From Roseovarius autotrophicus (GTDB taxonomy: Bacteria; Pseudomonadota; Alphaproteobacteria; Rhodobacterales; Rhodobacteraceae), in NCBI RefSeq assembly GCF_018069895.1, contig NZ_JAGQDH010000021.1, positions 1 through 39,736 of the forward strand: a stretch of DNA of 39,736 nucleotides, given 5' to 3'. The position numbers and the translations under genes were made by a program. Below are positions 9,933 through 19,412 of the stretch, piece after piece. Position 1 is the stretch's first letter, and each line of letters opens with the position of its first letter. Under the pieces are notes generated by a model. That model was not told where the DNA came from. It saw nothing but the letters and a program-made list of their open reading frames with translations, and ran no database searches.

Positions 9933-11627
9933 TCAGCCGATCAGTTCGAACCGGGTCACATCCACCAACCCCCGGTCGGTGATCTTGAGCGCGGGAATCA
10001 CCGGCAGCGCGAGAAACGCCAGTTGCAGGAACGGCTCGCGCAGCGTGACGCCAAGCGACGCCGCCGCCGCGCGCAAGTCCACGAGCCGGTCGCGCACCTC
10101 CTCGAAGGGCGCAAGGCTCATCAACCCGGCGACCGGCAGCGGCAATTCCGCCAGCACCGCACCGTCCCGCACCACCACGAAACCGCCCTCGATCTCCGAC
10201 AGGCGATTGGCCGCCAGCGCCATGTCGTCGTAATCCACCCCCACGCAGGCGATATTGTGGTGATCGTGACAGACGGTCGAGGCAATCGCCCCGGCCTGCA
10301 ACCCAAAGCCGCGCACAAGGCCGTTGGCGATATTGCCGTTCTTCCCGTGCCGCTCGATCACCGTGATGCGGGCCAGATCGCGCGCCGGATCGGGCCGCTT
10401 GTCGCCATCCACGATCGGCACATCCTCATGCAGGTGCGCGGTGATGATCTTGCCCTCGATGATGCCGATGACATCCGTCGCCTCGCGGTTGCCCGCCGCC
10501 CGGAAATCCGCCGCGCCGACGTGCGGCGCACGAACCGAGTGCCGCCCCACCGGCGCCACGCCCCCGCGCGCGGCGAAGGCCGCCGCATCGGCCATCACGC
10601 CACCGCAGATCACCAGCCGCACGTCGCATGCCTCCAGCGACCCCACCGCCACGATATCCGCCCGCCGCCCCGGCGCGATCAGCCCCCGGTCGCGCAGCCC
10701 GAACGCCTCCGCCCCCGACAAGGACGCCGCACGATAGGTGGCAAGCGGGGCCACGCCCGTCGCAATCAACGCCCGGATCATGTGATCGAGATGCCCCTCC
10801 TCGGCGATATCGAGCGGGTTGCGGTCATCGGTGCACAGGCACATATATGGTGCCGTCACCTCCGTAAGCAGCCCGCTCAGCGCGTCCAGATCCTTGCTGA
10901 CCGATCCCTCCCGGATCAGCACCCGCATCCCCTTTTGCAGCTTCTCGCGCGCCTCCGCCTCCGTGGTCGCCTCATGTTCGGTGCGGATACCCGCCGCGCA
11001 ATAGGCGTTGAGGTCGCGCCCCGTAAGCTGCGGACAATGCCCATCCACATGCCCCCCCTCGAAAAGCCGCAGCTTGGCCATCATCCCCGGATCACGATGA
11101 ATCACGCCGGGATAGTTCATCACCTCCGCCAGCCCGATCCCCGACGGGTGCCCCATCAGCGCACGCAGATCGTCGGCCCCGATCGCCGCGCCAGAGGTCT
11201 CCATATCCGTCGAGGGCACACAGGACGACAACTGCACCCGCAGATCCATCACCGTCTGCGCGCTCGCCTCCTGGAAATAGCGGATACCCGCCACCCCCAG
11301 CACATTGGCAATTTCATGCGGGTCACAGATCGCCGTGGTCACGCCATGGGGCGTCACGCAGCGGTCGAACTCCAGCGGCGTGACCAATGAGCTTTCCACA
11401 TGCAGGTGCGTATCGATGAAACCGGGCACAAGGATCAGGCCCGCCACGTCGATCACCCGCGTGCCCTCATACGCCGCCCCGATGCCCACGATGGTATCGC
11501 CACAGATCGCCACATCCCCCGCGATCATCGCCCCGGTGATGAGGTCGAATACCTCACCCCCCCGCAGGACCAGATCGGCGGGCACATCCCCCCGCCCTTG
11601 CGCGATCCGCTCTTCCAGCCCGGCCAT
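9933..11627 (-). CDS. ade: Adenine deaminase
   Basis: A 564-residue amidohydrolase that converts adenine to hypoxanthine and ammonia in purine salvage, in the cytoplasm. It has the metal-binding HxH at His74/His76 (DTHLHVESS), [17 protein letters not shown] in the middle, and the C-terminal [11 protein letters not shown] signature of Ade-type enzymes. I set the start at ATG 11627 ([10 protein letters not shown]), which follows GGGAGGCGGGAG. The frame is open to 11681 but the extra residues do not match the family. Length fits the family (about 560-590). No partner genes adjoin. It marks the last core gene before the accessory region. Confidence 0.95.
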   Translation of the reverse strand: MAGLEERIAQGRGDVPADLVLRGGEVFDLITGAMIAGDVAICGDTIVGIGAAYEGTRVIDVAGLILVPGFIDTHLHVESSLVTPLEFDRCVTPHGVTTAICDPHEIANVLGVAGIRYFQEASAQTVMDLRVQLSSCVPSTDMETSGAAIGADDLRALMGHPSGIGLAEVMNYPGVIHRDPGMMAKLRLFEGGHVDGHCPQLTGRDLNAYCAAGIRTEHEATTEAEAREKLQKGMRVLIREGSVSKDLDALSGLLTEVTAPYMCLCTDDRNPLDIAEEGHLDHMIRALIATGVAPLATYRAASLSGAEAFGLRDRGLIAPGRRADIVAVGSLEACDVRLVICGGVMADAAAFAARGGVAPVGRHSVRAPHVGAADFRAAGNREATDVIGIIEGKIITAHLHEDVPIVDGDKRPDPARDLARITVIERHGKNGNIANGLVRGFGLQAGAIASTVCHDHHNIACVGVDYDDMALAANRLSEIEGGFVVVRDGAVLAELPLPVAGLMSLAPFEEVRDRLVDLRAAAASLGVTLREPFLQLAFLALPVIPALKITDRGLVDVTRFELIG

Positions 11628-12401
11628 CTCCCGCCTCCCGTCCGTTTGTACGAGTGTCGCGCGCAGGCGCGTCAAGGGCAAGCCCCGAGCCGCGCATCGG
11701 CTCTGAAGGGGGTAATCCCCGGCTTTGATGATGTGAAAAGGAAGAATGTAGATACTGGTCCGTCACGTATTTGTTTGAACTGGTCCGGGGGGCAGTACGC
11801 GCCATTGACCGTCTTTGAAGTGAACGCCGATGCTGTGCCGAGGTCGTCTCGGATTTGAACCTACGACCTTCAGGTTATGAGCCACAACATATTGATTCTA
11901 ATGATACTTTTAATTTCAAGCGATTAGCTAACAAGCCTTTGTAAGCACGACGCTATTCGCCGCTTTTGATCGGATTTCAGCGTATGCAGACGGAATCAGA
12001 TGTGCGCAAAACCGCGTTCACGGGTTGACCAGACGTTGACCAAAGCATTCAAACGATCATGACGCAATGGGCGGGGAGCCGACGAATGCAGGCGCGGCAG
12101 GTAGATCGCGGCAACTCTGACAAAGCGGTCGTTCACGAGCGGTGCAGCAATCGCCCTGGCCGGCAGCCGGTGGCGGGCTGAAAGCCGACTGAATGCAGCG
12201 CAGCATGGAGATCGAGGCAATCCTGCATAGGCCGCCCCGCAGTGAGAAGGTCATTTCTGCGTCCTGTGGCAGGTCAGGCACACACAGCTTGCCTTTGGGG
12301 CCGGCATGGGACTTCACCACGGGCTACCGCCATTTCAGATCGAGCAGGTAAAACAGCTGCGATAAGCCCGCGAAGATCACCAGCCACGCCCTATTCCCTT
12401 C
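11628..12401. other. Intergenic region, likely island border
   Basis: No convincing gene was found in these 774 bases. Base composition drops sharply to AT-rich around 11885-11960. It holds the tRNA-fMet-like fragment (11851-11883) and, 140 bases to the right, a direct repeat GTTGACCA at 12024-12031 and 12035-12042 spaced by 11 bases, about one helical turn, as integrase arm sites often are. Several short open frames on both strands have no recognisable content. Confidence 0.5.
11851..11883 (-). other. tRNA-fMet 3'-half fragment (old attachment site)
   Basis: Read on the minus strand, 33 bases match the anticodon loop to T-loop part of initiator tRNA: GGCTCATAACCTGAAGG, then the variable loop and GGTTCAAATCC. 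The CAT anticodon is included. The 5' half is absent, and the T-stem cannot close, since only the two G-C pairs remain, so this is not a working tRNA. Such pieces are left when integrases use the 3' end of a tRNA gene as target. I read it as a remnant att core marking the left border of the accessory region. Confidence 0.6.
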
Positions 12402-15400
12402 TTACGCGTCGGCTGTCGGCCAGCGCAGTTTTCCGCGACCGATGCGCAAGGCTTCCACAAGCCTGGTGTTACCCGGCAATCGACCCGAGAAGAGGCTGGG
12501 CTTCGGATCGACTGCCGACTTCTTGAATGCGGCGACTCTTTGGTAGTCGGGCGTCGTCAGCCAGGTGCGCCCATCGCCCACGTCGGTTACAACCCGATAA
12601 AGGCCGGCAGGCGGTGCGGTGGCGATGTCGAGCAGACGTTTGTAGTGTTCGACCGACCACTTCTGGATGCCGCCGCTGAGGGCCTCCGTACGGAAGCGTG
12701 CCCATAGCGCAGCGGTGTCGGGCGTCGGCCAGTCGCCGGCGTCTGTATAGGCCGTAATCTCGTCGGATTCGAGCCAGGCCCGCATCTCGGCGGGCGTGAC
12801 GAAGATCGGTTTGGCATCTTCGATCGCGGCCATAGCCGCACGCCGTGACGGCAGGCCCGCGCGGATCAGCATCGCCATCATGAACTGCGGGACGCCAGTT
12901 TCGACCGATCCCGCCGCACCGCCCGCCACCGTGTCCGGCGACCAGCCGAGCGACATTCGGCGGGTGCGGACGGCTTCCAGCGCCCAGACCAGGCGATAGG
13001 TGAAGGCCTCCTCGACCGCGCGCATGTTCTGCGGCCCAATCTTGGCGACATCCTCGCCAGAAACCCAGCTTCGCAGGATGACTTTCCAGTTCGCCGGCAG
13101 CGCGTTCGCCTTATCGGGGATGAACGGCCGCATGAACAGCAGGCGCTCTCCAAGGCCACCGAGCGCATCGACAAGCTCGTCGATGTCACCGCTCAGCGAT
13201 GCTGCGTCTGCACGGTCGAGCAGTGCAGCCAACTCGTCGGCCATTGCGTCGATCGAGAGGCCTGCCTCAAGTCCAACGCCCATGGCAAAATGCCCTCGCC
13301 GCGCCGGCGCAGTGGTGGTTTTCCAAATAAGATCGGCACGCGCTTCAAACACTTTCTTGTGCAATGGGGCGACGTCCTCGTCTTCGCGGGCGATCTGACG
13401 TGCCCAGAGCGATCCTTTGAGCGCTTCATCCAACAGCTTCGGCAGGTCAGCGCGATCGGCATCCAGCGCTTCGATCAAGCCAAACACGGTCGCGTCGAGG
13501 CGCTCGACGATTTGCGATAGCGGCTCCTCATCGACGCTTTCTTCCTCGTCGCCGCCACCGCCCTCATCCTCATCGCCGCCATCGACATCGGTATCGTATT
13601 CCGCGCCTGCAGCGAGGCGCTCGGCGACCGCAGCTTCTTCCTTCGGCGATCTCCATGCTTCGCGGGCATTGGCGAGATATTCCCAAGCATCGTCGCGATC
13701 CAGGACGCCTTCACGTGACAAGCGATCAAGGATCTCGGCGACGATCTGGATAAGGCCGCTTTTCAGCGTGCGTACCCTGGCGGAGGCGACAAGCTTTCGC
13801 CACTCCTTCTTTCGCCAATCAATCTTGTCGAACATGACGTGCACAATGAGGCCTTCGACGTCCACGAAGGCGCGCCCGGCGCGGCCAGCGACGTTCGCGA
13901 ACTCCTCGCCTTTGATCTTCTCGGACGCCCGATACAACGCTGGCACCAACAAGACGGCGGCGTTTAGGTTGAGGCCTTGCGACAAGGTCGGCGACGCGAC
14001 GATGACTTTCAGGACCCCCTCGGACAGGAGGGCTTCCAGCTCACGCAGGAACGGGCTCGGCAGCCGGCCATGGTGGATGGCGACGCCTGCTTTCAAGCAG
14101 GCGACGGCGGGATGGTCCTCGCCCAACCATTCCTTGCCCACCTCCAAGGCACGCGCGATCGGCGCTTCGTCTTCCAGCAGCGAGTCCAGATAGCCACGCT
14201 TGCAAAGGTCCACGACTTGTTTGCCGTAGCTCTCGACCCAATTGGCCTGGGTAGAGAAGATCAGGGTCCGCTTGCCCTGGCTTGCAAACTCCCACGCCGC
14301 GAACAAGGCGAGGTGCGAGTTCTTGCGCGGATAGGGCTTCTTCTCTTTCCCCAGCGCCGCTTTCTCGACAACGAACTTGTCGAGAAAGGGACCATCATCG
14401 TCGAGATCGAGCCGGAGCAGCCCGTCATTACCCCGCCAGGTGAGTGCGCCGAACCGCTGTCGCGTGGGGCGCCAGTCGGAACGCACCGGCTCGCCCGGTT
14501 CGTCCGAGCGGATCCATGCGGTGAGATCGTTCAACTCGTCGCCGCTGGGCAGGATCGCGGAGAGACAGACAATTCTGCGTTCGTCCGCATCCGCGCGCCG
14601 AAGCAGACGTTGCACCAACGTCTCGTAGCGGATTTCGCGCTCGCTAGGGCCGATCATGTGGCCTTCGTCGAGGACGATCAGGCCGACATCATCAATCACC
14701 GACGAGTCGCTTCTCAACGCGAAGTCGAGCTTCTCGGGCGTCGCGATGATGATCTCGCGGGTGCGCAAAGCGTCTTCATCACCAGCCGAAAGGCCGCTGG
14801 CGCCATAAAGCGAGGAGACGCTGAAACCGAGCGGCGCGAAGGTTTTTCTGAAAGATCGCTCGGTCTGGGCGGACAAGGCGCGCAATGGCGTAACGATCAA
14901 CACCCTGCGCGCCGATGACAGGGTCATCAATGCGGCGATCTCAGCCACCCGCGTCTTACCGGCGCTAGTAGGCAAGGCCACGACCAGATCGTCGGTGACA
15001 TCGGTTGAACGCCTGGCCGCTTCGCGCTGTGATGGCCATAGCTCCACCTCGGAGGTCTTGCGGGCAAAAAGCGACGAGATGAACAGGCGCCGCAAATCGG
15101 GGTATTTCTCTTCTGTCCCCTCAGGCGGCTCGGTCGGCAGCGTCTGATGCAGCGAATGCAGCCAGAGGTCGTCGATCAGGTGGCGGCAGAGGTTCGAAAT
15201 CCACCAAAGCGGCACATTCTCCGCATTGTCCGCCAGTCTGACCGCAGTGGCGAGCAACGCCCGTGCGGTCTCGATCGGCTCGGGCTCGCCGGTCTCGAGA
15301 GCGAAGTCAAAATGCGCCAGAGCTCGGCAGATCGTTGTGTTGAGGATGGTCGCCAGCACCTCGTCGACGTCTGGTTCTTCCCCTCGTAGCGCCTCGGCGA

Positions 15401-15914
15401 TCTGCTCATCGCCATGAACGTCGTCGTCCAGCCATTCGCGAACGAAGCCACGCAGTTGCCCGAGATCGCGCAGGATGAGGTGTCGGATCGCTGTTTCACC
15501 CGGCGAGGCGTTGAGGTCGCCTGCCGTCTCGTTGAAGAGCGAATAGGCAACCGCCGAAAAGCCGGCCAGATGGTAGGCGGCAGCGGTGATCATGCGACGG
15601 AAGCCGCGGTCGGGCGCCTCTGGGTCGCCGTTGCGCACCAGGGCTTCGAACGCATTGGCCGCGCGCTCGAACGCCTTGCTGGTCAGTTCCGAAGCGCCAG
15701 CCTGGGCACGCAGGGCCATCGCGCCCCGAAGCAGGGCGAAGCCGTGTTCGGCAAGATCGGTTTCGATTGTCGCACCTAGGGGTGGCGCATTTGGTGGCAG
15801 CACGCCCTCTTCGCGCATCAGCGACCAGGCCGCACCGCGATAGAGGAGACGCCCAAGGATACCGTCGGCGGTAGCGGTCGCCAAGAATACCGTCAGTTCG
15901 TCAATCGTCTCCAA
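12402..15914 (-). CDS. hamB: Hachiman defence helicase HamB
   Basis: An SF2 (DEAD/DEAH, Ski2-like) helicase of 1170 residues. In Hachiman/AbpAB systems it senses foreign or damaged DNA and controls the HamA effector. Seen in the sequence: Walker A LPTSAGKT with Lys320, motif II DEGH at 416-419, motif III LSAI, motif VI NVAGRAGRA at 674-682, and an acidic low-complexity stretch around 776-795. The start is probably TTG at 15914, since AGGAGG lies 9 bases upstream within the end of hamA. The frame is open to 15944. It overlaps hamA by 14 bases, so the two are translationally coupled. Assignment rests mainly on the DUF1837-type partner. Confidence 0.88.
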   Translation of the reverse strand: METIDELTVFLATATADGILGRLLYRGAAWSLMREEGVLPPNAPPLGATIETDLAEHGFALLRGAMALRAQAGASELTSKAFERAANAFEALVRNGDPEAPDRGFRRMITAAAYHLAGFSAVAYSLFNETAGDLNASPGETAIRHLILRDLGQLRGFVREWLDDDVHGDEQIAEALRGEEPDVDEVLATILNTTICRALAHFDFALETGEPEPIETARALLATAVRLADNAENVPLWWISNLCRHLIDDLWLHSLHQTLPTEPPEGTEEKYPDLRRLFISSLFARKTSEVELWPSQREAARRSTDVTDDLVVALPTSAGKTRVAEIAALMTLSSARRVLIVTPLRALSAQTERSFRKTFAPLGFSVSSLYGASGLSAGDEDALRTREIIIATPEKLDFALRSDSSVIDDVGLIVLDEGHMIGPSEREIRYETLVQRLLRRADADERRIVCLSAILPSGDELNDLTAWIRSDEPGEPVRSDWRPTRQRFGALTWRGNDGLLRLDLDDDGPFLDKFVVEKAALGKEKKPYPRKNSHLALFAAWEFASQGKRTLIFSTQANWVESYGKQVVDLCKRGYLDSLLEDEAPIARALEVGKEWLGEDHPAVACLKAGVAIHHGRLPSPFLRELEALLSEGVLKVIVASPTLSQGLNLNAAVLLVPALYRASEKIKGEEFANVAGRAGRAFVDVEGLIVHVMFDKIDWRKKEWRKLVASARVRTLKSGLIQIVAEILDRLSREGVLDRDDAWEYLANAREAWRSPKEEAAVAERLAAGAEYDTDVDGGDEDEGGGGDEEESVDEEPLSQIVERLDATVFGLIEALDADRADLPKLLDEALKGSLWARQIAREDEDVAPLHKKVFEARADLIWKTTTAPARRGHFAMGVGLEAGLSIDAMADELAALLDRADAASLSGDIDELVDALGGLGERLLFMRPFIPDKANALPANWKVILRSWVSGEDVAKIGPQNMRAVEEAFTYRLVWALEAVRTRRMSLGWSPDTVAGGAAGSVETGVPQFMMAMLIRAGLPSRRAAMAAIEDAKPIFVTPAEMRAWLESDEITAYTDAGDWPTPDTAALWARFRTEALSGGIQKWSVEHYKRLLDIATAPPAGLYRVVTDVGDGRTWLTTPDYQRVAAFKKSAVDPKPSLFSGRLPGNTRLVEALRIGRGKLRWPTADA

Positions 15915-16683
15915 GGTCTTCCGCCTCCTGATACATGGCCGCAATGAAGTCCTGGTGATCTTCGACGTGGATGTTCACGACGTAGTGGTCCCGGTTGGTC
16001 CCTGTAGCGTCGAGATCACCCTTCAGCGAGGGGTGGGGGCCGTTGCCCGACACAGTGAAGAGCATGTGGTCGATGCGATCGGCGCGAAGGGACTTCAGGC
16101 CTACCTCGTCACGGAGGCTGCGGCCCAGCGCGTTGTCGTCCGGGTCGTTGCTCTCCAGCAGGCGGTTGGCGACGAACAACAGGGAATCGGGCGTGCAGCG
16201 GCCGTTGTCGCGGTTGAGCACCTTGCGCGCGCTCGTAACCGTGGCCTTGCCGAGCACCTTATTGCTCTTAGCTTCGCCTTTCAGGAGCCAGAGCTTCTCG
16301 CCAGCCCCATCGTATCCGGCGCCGATGAAGTCGTCGCCACGCATGGCCATGTTGCGGCCGTCCTTGTAGCGGAGGCGGCGCACCGGGACGCGCAGGCCGA
16401 TCTCTTCCTCGACCAGCTCGGTCGCGAGAATTTCGCCGAGGTCGCCGGAGCGGCCTTTCGGTGTTTGGGGCATAGCCTCTCTGAGGATACTGGCGGCGAC
16501 TTTGAACCCGAGCCGCTCGACGTCTTCGGCGATGCGTTCAAGTCGATCGTAGTGCGAGCGGATGGTCTCGGCGAGGTCATCGCGAATCTCATCTCGGCCC
16601 GTGTCCTTCTCGACATAGGTCCAGTAATGCTTCCGCTTATTCTCTTCTTTGGTGGCATTGCACCACCTCTCGTAAAGTCCCAT
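15901..16683 (-). CDS. hamA: Hachiman defence effector HamA (DUF1837)
   Basis: A DUF1837-type protein, the effector of Hachiman antiphage systems, with a PD-(D/E)XK nuclease-like core. Core residues are visible: SGDLGE, then RGDDFIGAGYD, then WLLKGEAKSN, in which the acidic Asp pair and the GEAK Glu and Lys form the expected active site. I place the start at ATG 16683 (MGLYERWCNAT, 260 residues) because AAGGCGGA precedes it. Alternatives are ATG 16701 and GTG 16737, which lack a ribosome binding site. hamB follows with a 14-base overlap. Known Hachiman action is abortive DNA degradation after infection. That this pair is active is an inference. Confidence 0.87.
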   Translation of the reverse strand: MGLYERWCNATKEENKRKHYWTYVEKDTGRDEIRDDLAETIRSHYDRLERIAEDVERLGFKVAASILREAMPQTPKGRSGDLGEILATELVEEEIGLRVPVRRLRYKDGRNMAMRGDDFIGAGYDGAGEKLWLLKGEAKSNKVLGKATVTSARKVLNRDNGRCTPDSLLFVANRLLESNDPDDNALGRSLRDEVGLKSLRADRIDHMLFTVSGNGPHPSLKGDLDATGTNRDHYVVNIHVEDHQDFIAAMYQEAEDLGDD

Positions 16684-17042
16684 GCAATCCGCCTTTGCCA
16701 TCGCGCAGCGCAGTTTGACCACATCGACCACCCACACAAGGTGTAGTGGTTGCTTTACATTGATATTTTGTAACTGCCGCTACGTCCTATGGCCGCCAAT
16801 GCTGCGACCAGCAGGAGGTCCCGTATTGCCACCTTGCCGACCAAAATTTTTCTGCGGCACGCATGTGTGGCAGCTCTAGAGAATGCTGCAGCGCAGCGCA
16901 AAACCGGAAATGCCGTCAGCAACCGGCCGGGAGTGACGTCGGCTGTGAGCGATGAGTGCCTCTTCATGGGTGACCTCTCCCACCGCCGTGGTGCCGCACG
17001 TCTGCTTGGAGGTCAGGTCATAAAAAATCGTTCTTGCCGCAT
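16684..17042. other. Gap upstream of hamA, no gene seen
   Basis: No supported gene. An AT-rich patch at about 16750-16775 is the likely hamAB promoter area, but I see no clear -35/-10 pair. A short AT stretch lies next to the end of the ParB-fold gene near 17020-17050. Base composition is lower in GC than the core chromosome. Confidence 0.4.
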
Positions 17043-17639
17043 CTATTTATTGATGTGATCGGGGCCAGAAGTCCCCGAGGGTAGCAACGCCAACACTGTG
17101 GCTAAATCGGCCTTTCGTACGAGGAACGGCATGCATGTCGTTCCATAGTGTTTTGCAAGATGGAATCGATGCATCCCTCCAGCAATGTGAATTTGGCCTT
17201 GGAACTCAGCGAGTAATGGCGGTGTGACACCATTTCCATGGAGCCAGCGGCAAGCAATTCCGCAGCTCTTCCACTTGTACCGCCTGTGCCACGGATCCTT
17301 GTCCCTACTTGAGGCTTGGGTGAGCCTGCAATTGACGTCATCAACATTGGCCCCGATGAAAGCAAATTCAGCTGAGTCGTGATCTCCAGGATACTTGCCG
17401 TCTAAGGCCAGGTAGAAATTCTCCGGGTTAAGGTCCCATTTTGCGGTTAGGGCATGCGGGATGTTTTTTCGTCCTTTGCACCAGTTTTTGACCTTCCGTC
17501 CTTCAATCGCGCGGGCGATATGGAAGGCTTCGTCCAGTCTCCCATCCGCCACCGCTATGGCCGTATTGAAGCTTAAGCCAAGCGCCACAAGGCGGTTAAT
17601 CTCGTCGAGGTTTGGCGCGTGATCTCTGTCGGCAGGCAT
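17043..17639 (-). CDS. ParB/sulfiredoxin-fold protein, function unknown
   Basis: A small protein, about 198 residues from ATG 17639. The only recognisable part is the C-terminal GQIHIAGGMHRFHLAKHYG segment followed by a PFLV strand, which resembles the ParB/Srx nucleotide-binding motif (DGxHR type). The N-terminal half contains no family I can name. The start is uncertain: the frame is open to 17798 through GC-rich sequence of different character, and no candidate has a good ribosome binding site. It lies upstream of hamA on the same strand across a 359-base gap. It could be an accessory defence gene or an unrelated passenger. Confidence 0.45.
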   Translation of the reverse strand: MPADRDHAPNLDEINRLVALGLSFNTAIAVADGRLDEAFHIARAIEGRKVKNWCKGRKNIPHALTAKWDLNPENFYLALDGKYPGDHDSAEFAFIGANVDDVNCRLTQASSRDKDPWHRRYKWKSCGIACRWLHGNGVTPPLLAEFQGQIHIAGGMHRFHLAKHYGTTCMPFLVRKADLATVLALLPSGTSGPDHINK

Positions 17640-18046
17640 TTCTATCCAAGGTTGCTGATCTATGTCGTTATCGTCCGCATAGCCGACACTCAATACCAAT
17701 AAATGCTGCGCGATGCACGAGTGACCGGTTCGGGGAAGCTGCACCGCGGCGTCGTGTTCGTCTCGACCGGCGGCTCTGGGCCGATCGCGCACCAGCAAGC
17801 CTCAAGACACAACGCCCGGCGCACAAAACATGAAGACCCCACCGCCGCGGGTTTTGCCCTCGACACTTCCGCGATTCGCGCATCTTGCGCGCCGGGCACA
17901 CCCTCTAACCCGTTGACGACGATGCCCGGAATTCGCCTCCCTCTTCAATTCCACCTTCCGCCTGTTTTCCACCCCCGGCGCCGTGATCTGACTTGATAGA
18001 GGCGCGGATCCACGCCTGTGTCCATCGGGAAAGGAGGGCCGAACGC
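17640..18046. other. Junction region upstream of the integrase
   Basis: About 400 bases without a supported gene. Base composition rises abruptly to high GC at about 17710, suggesting a junction between the defence segment and the prophage. It contains the first copy of the 20-base repeat described at 17944-17963 and ends with the integrase ribosome binding site AAAGGAGG (18030-18037). Confidence 0.4.
17944..17963 (+). repeat. 20-base repeat copy 1, upstream of integrase
   Basis: The 20 bases starting TTCAATTCCACC and ending TTCCGCCT are identical to 20540-20559. Looser similarity continues for about 30 more bases (TTTCC, CCCC, GGC, TCTGA in both). The copy is 103 bases before the integrase start. 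The other is 94 bases before the excisionase-like gene. The matching position upstream of both genes suggests a shared operator or recombination protein binding site. Confidence 0.7.
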
Positions 18047-19306
18047 ATGGCCAGACGGGTGAAACTGAGCGAGAAGGCGCTGCGGGATGCCGAGCCCTTG
18101 GATGGCAAGAGCTACCAGATTTTCGACACCGAGATCCTCGGCCTGGCCGCCAAGGTCCAGTGTTCGGGCACGCGCACCTTCACGCTGGACTATCGCTTCG
18201 CCGGCCGCCAGCGGCGCATGACCATCGGCCGCTGGCCGGAGTGGAGCGCCACGGCCGCGCGCGAGCGCGCCCGGGAACTTCGCCGGATGATCGACGAGGG
18301 GCAGGACCCGCTGTCGGCGAGGGCGAATCTGCGCGAGGCGCCCCGCATCAAGGACATGATCGACCGCTACATCCGCGAGCACCTGCCCAAGCTCGCGCCC
18401 GCGAATGCCGGCGATCAGATCTCCATGCTGAAGAAGATGGTGGAACCTGCCTGGGGTAACCGGCTGGTCATCGACATCACCAAATCCGACGTCGCAAAGT
18501 TCCTCGACTTCGTGGCCGAAGGCCGCCCCCGCCCCTGCAAGCAGAAGCCGAATAACCGGGCCCGCAAGCTGCAGGGTCACAAGCCCACGCCGGTGCGCGC
18601 CAACCGCGTCGGGGAAATCCTGCGCAAGATGTTCACGCTGGCCGTGGAATGGGAATGGCGCGCCGACAATCCGGCGCAGGGGTTTCACCGGCACATCGAA
18701 CATGCCCGCGAGCGGTTTCTATCCCCCGAGGAGCTGACCCGCCTCGCCGCTGTCCTCGACACGGCCGAGGACCAGCGCGCGGCTTCCATCATCCGCATGT
18801 GCATGCTGACCGGCGCGCGCGTGGGCGAGGTGCGCACCGCCCGTTTCGAGCAGTTCAACCTCGACTACGCCATCTGGTCGAAACCGGCCTCGACCACCAA
18901 GCAGCGCAAGATCCACCGCGTGCCGATCTCGCAAGACGTGGTCGCGATCGTGCGCCAGCGCCAGCTGGTGGTGCCGCGCGGAAACCCATGGCTCTTCCCC
19001 GGCGATGCCGTGGGCAAGCCCGTCCGCGAAATCCGCCGCTTCTGGATCAGGGTGCAGAAAGAGGCCGACCTGCCGGATGTGCGCATCCACGACCTGCGCC
19101 ACACCTTCGCCTCGCTGTTGGTCTCGGGTGGCGCCTCGCTCGAGATCATCGGGCGGCTGCTGGGCCACAGCCAGATGCAGACGACGCAACGCTACGCCCA
19201 TCTGATGGAATCGCCGCTGCGGGCGGGCGTGGACAGCGTGGCGAGCATCTTCCGCCCACGGCCCCAGCTTGTTCATGATGCGGACGGGCAGCAGAAGTCC
19301 GCGTAA
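18047..19306 (+). CDS. Tyrosine recombinase integrase, P4 type
   Basis: A 419-residue site-specific recombinase that integrates and excises the element. It has the DUF4102-like N-terminal arm-binding domain (about 1-90), a SAM-like core-binding domain, and a catalytic domain with Arg258 (TGARVGE), His348 and Arg351 (HDLRH), His374 (LLGHSQ) and nucleophile Tyr383 (QRYAHL), so it should be active. The start ATG 18047 has a strong AAAGGAGG site. The frame extends upstream but without family match. No intact tRNA gene adjoins it. It heads the phage-type segment that continues to 24550. Confidence 0.95.
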   Translation: MARRVKLSEKALRDAEPLDGKSYQIFDTEILGLAAKVQCSGTRTFTLDYRFAGRQRRMTIGRWPEWSATAARERARELRRMIDEGQDPLSARANLREAPRIKDMIDRYIREHLPKLAPANAGDQISMLKKMVEPAWGNRLVIDITKSDVAKFLDFVAEGRPRPCKQKPNNRARKLQGHKPTPVRANRVGEILRKMFTLAVEWEWRADNPAQGFHRHIEHARERFLSPEELTRLAAVLDTAEDQRAASIIRMCMLTGARVGEVRTARFEQFNLDYAIWSKPASTTKQRKIHRVPISQDVVAIVRQRQLVVPRGNPWLFPGDAVGKPVREIRRFWIRVQKEADLPDVRIHDLRHTFASLLVSGGASLEIIGRLLGHSQMQTTQRYAHLMESPLRAGVDSVASIFRPRPQLVHDADGQQKSA

Positions 19307-19412
19307 CCGGATCACGGTCGCGCGGTTGCCCTGACCACTGACCTGTCACGCCGCGCTGGGCGCTGGCCGCCGGGCGATGCCATCCCCTTCGCAGCCTTGC
19401 ACGCGCTGCTTG

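Noticed and set aside
10023..11390. Long plus-strand open frame opposite adenine deaminase, and a similar one at 37351-39141 opposite the TRAP permease
   Set aside because: Same GC-rich antisense effect. Composition is unnatural (runs of Arg, His, Gln) and no motif is present.
11840..11890. A functional tRNA-Met gene
   Set aside because: Only the 3' half is recognisable, the T-stem is broken and there is no D-arm or acceptor partner.
17640..17798. N-terminal extension of the ParB-fold protein to 17798
   Set aside because: The extra 53 codons have a different base composition, start with TTG without a ribosome binding site and look like neighbouring DNA. The start remains uncertain.
17944..17963. 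The TTCAATTCC repeat as the T-arm of a tRNA
   Set aside because: No matching T-stem, anticodon arm or acceptor strand lies upstream of either copy, and both copies precede genes at the same distance.
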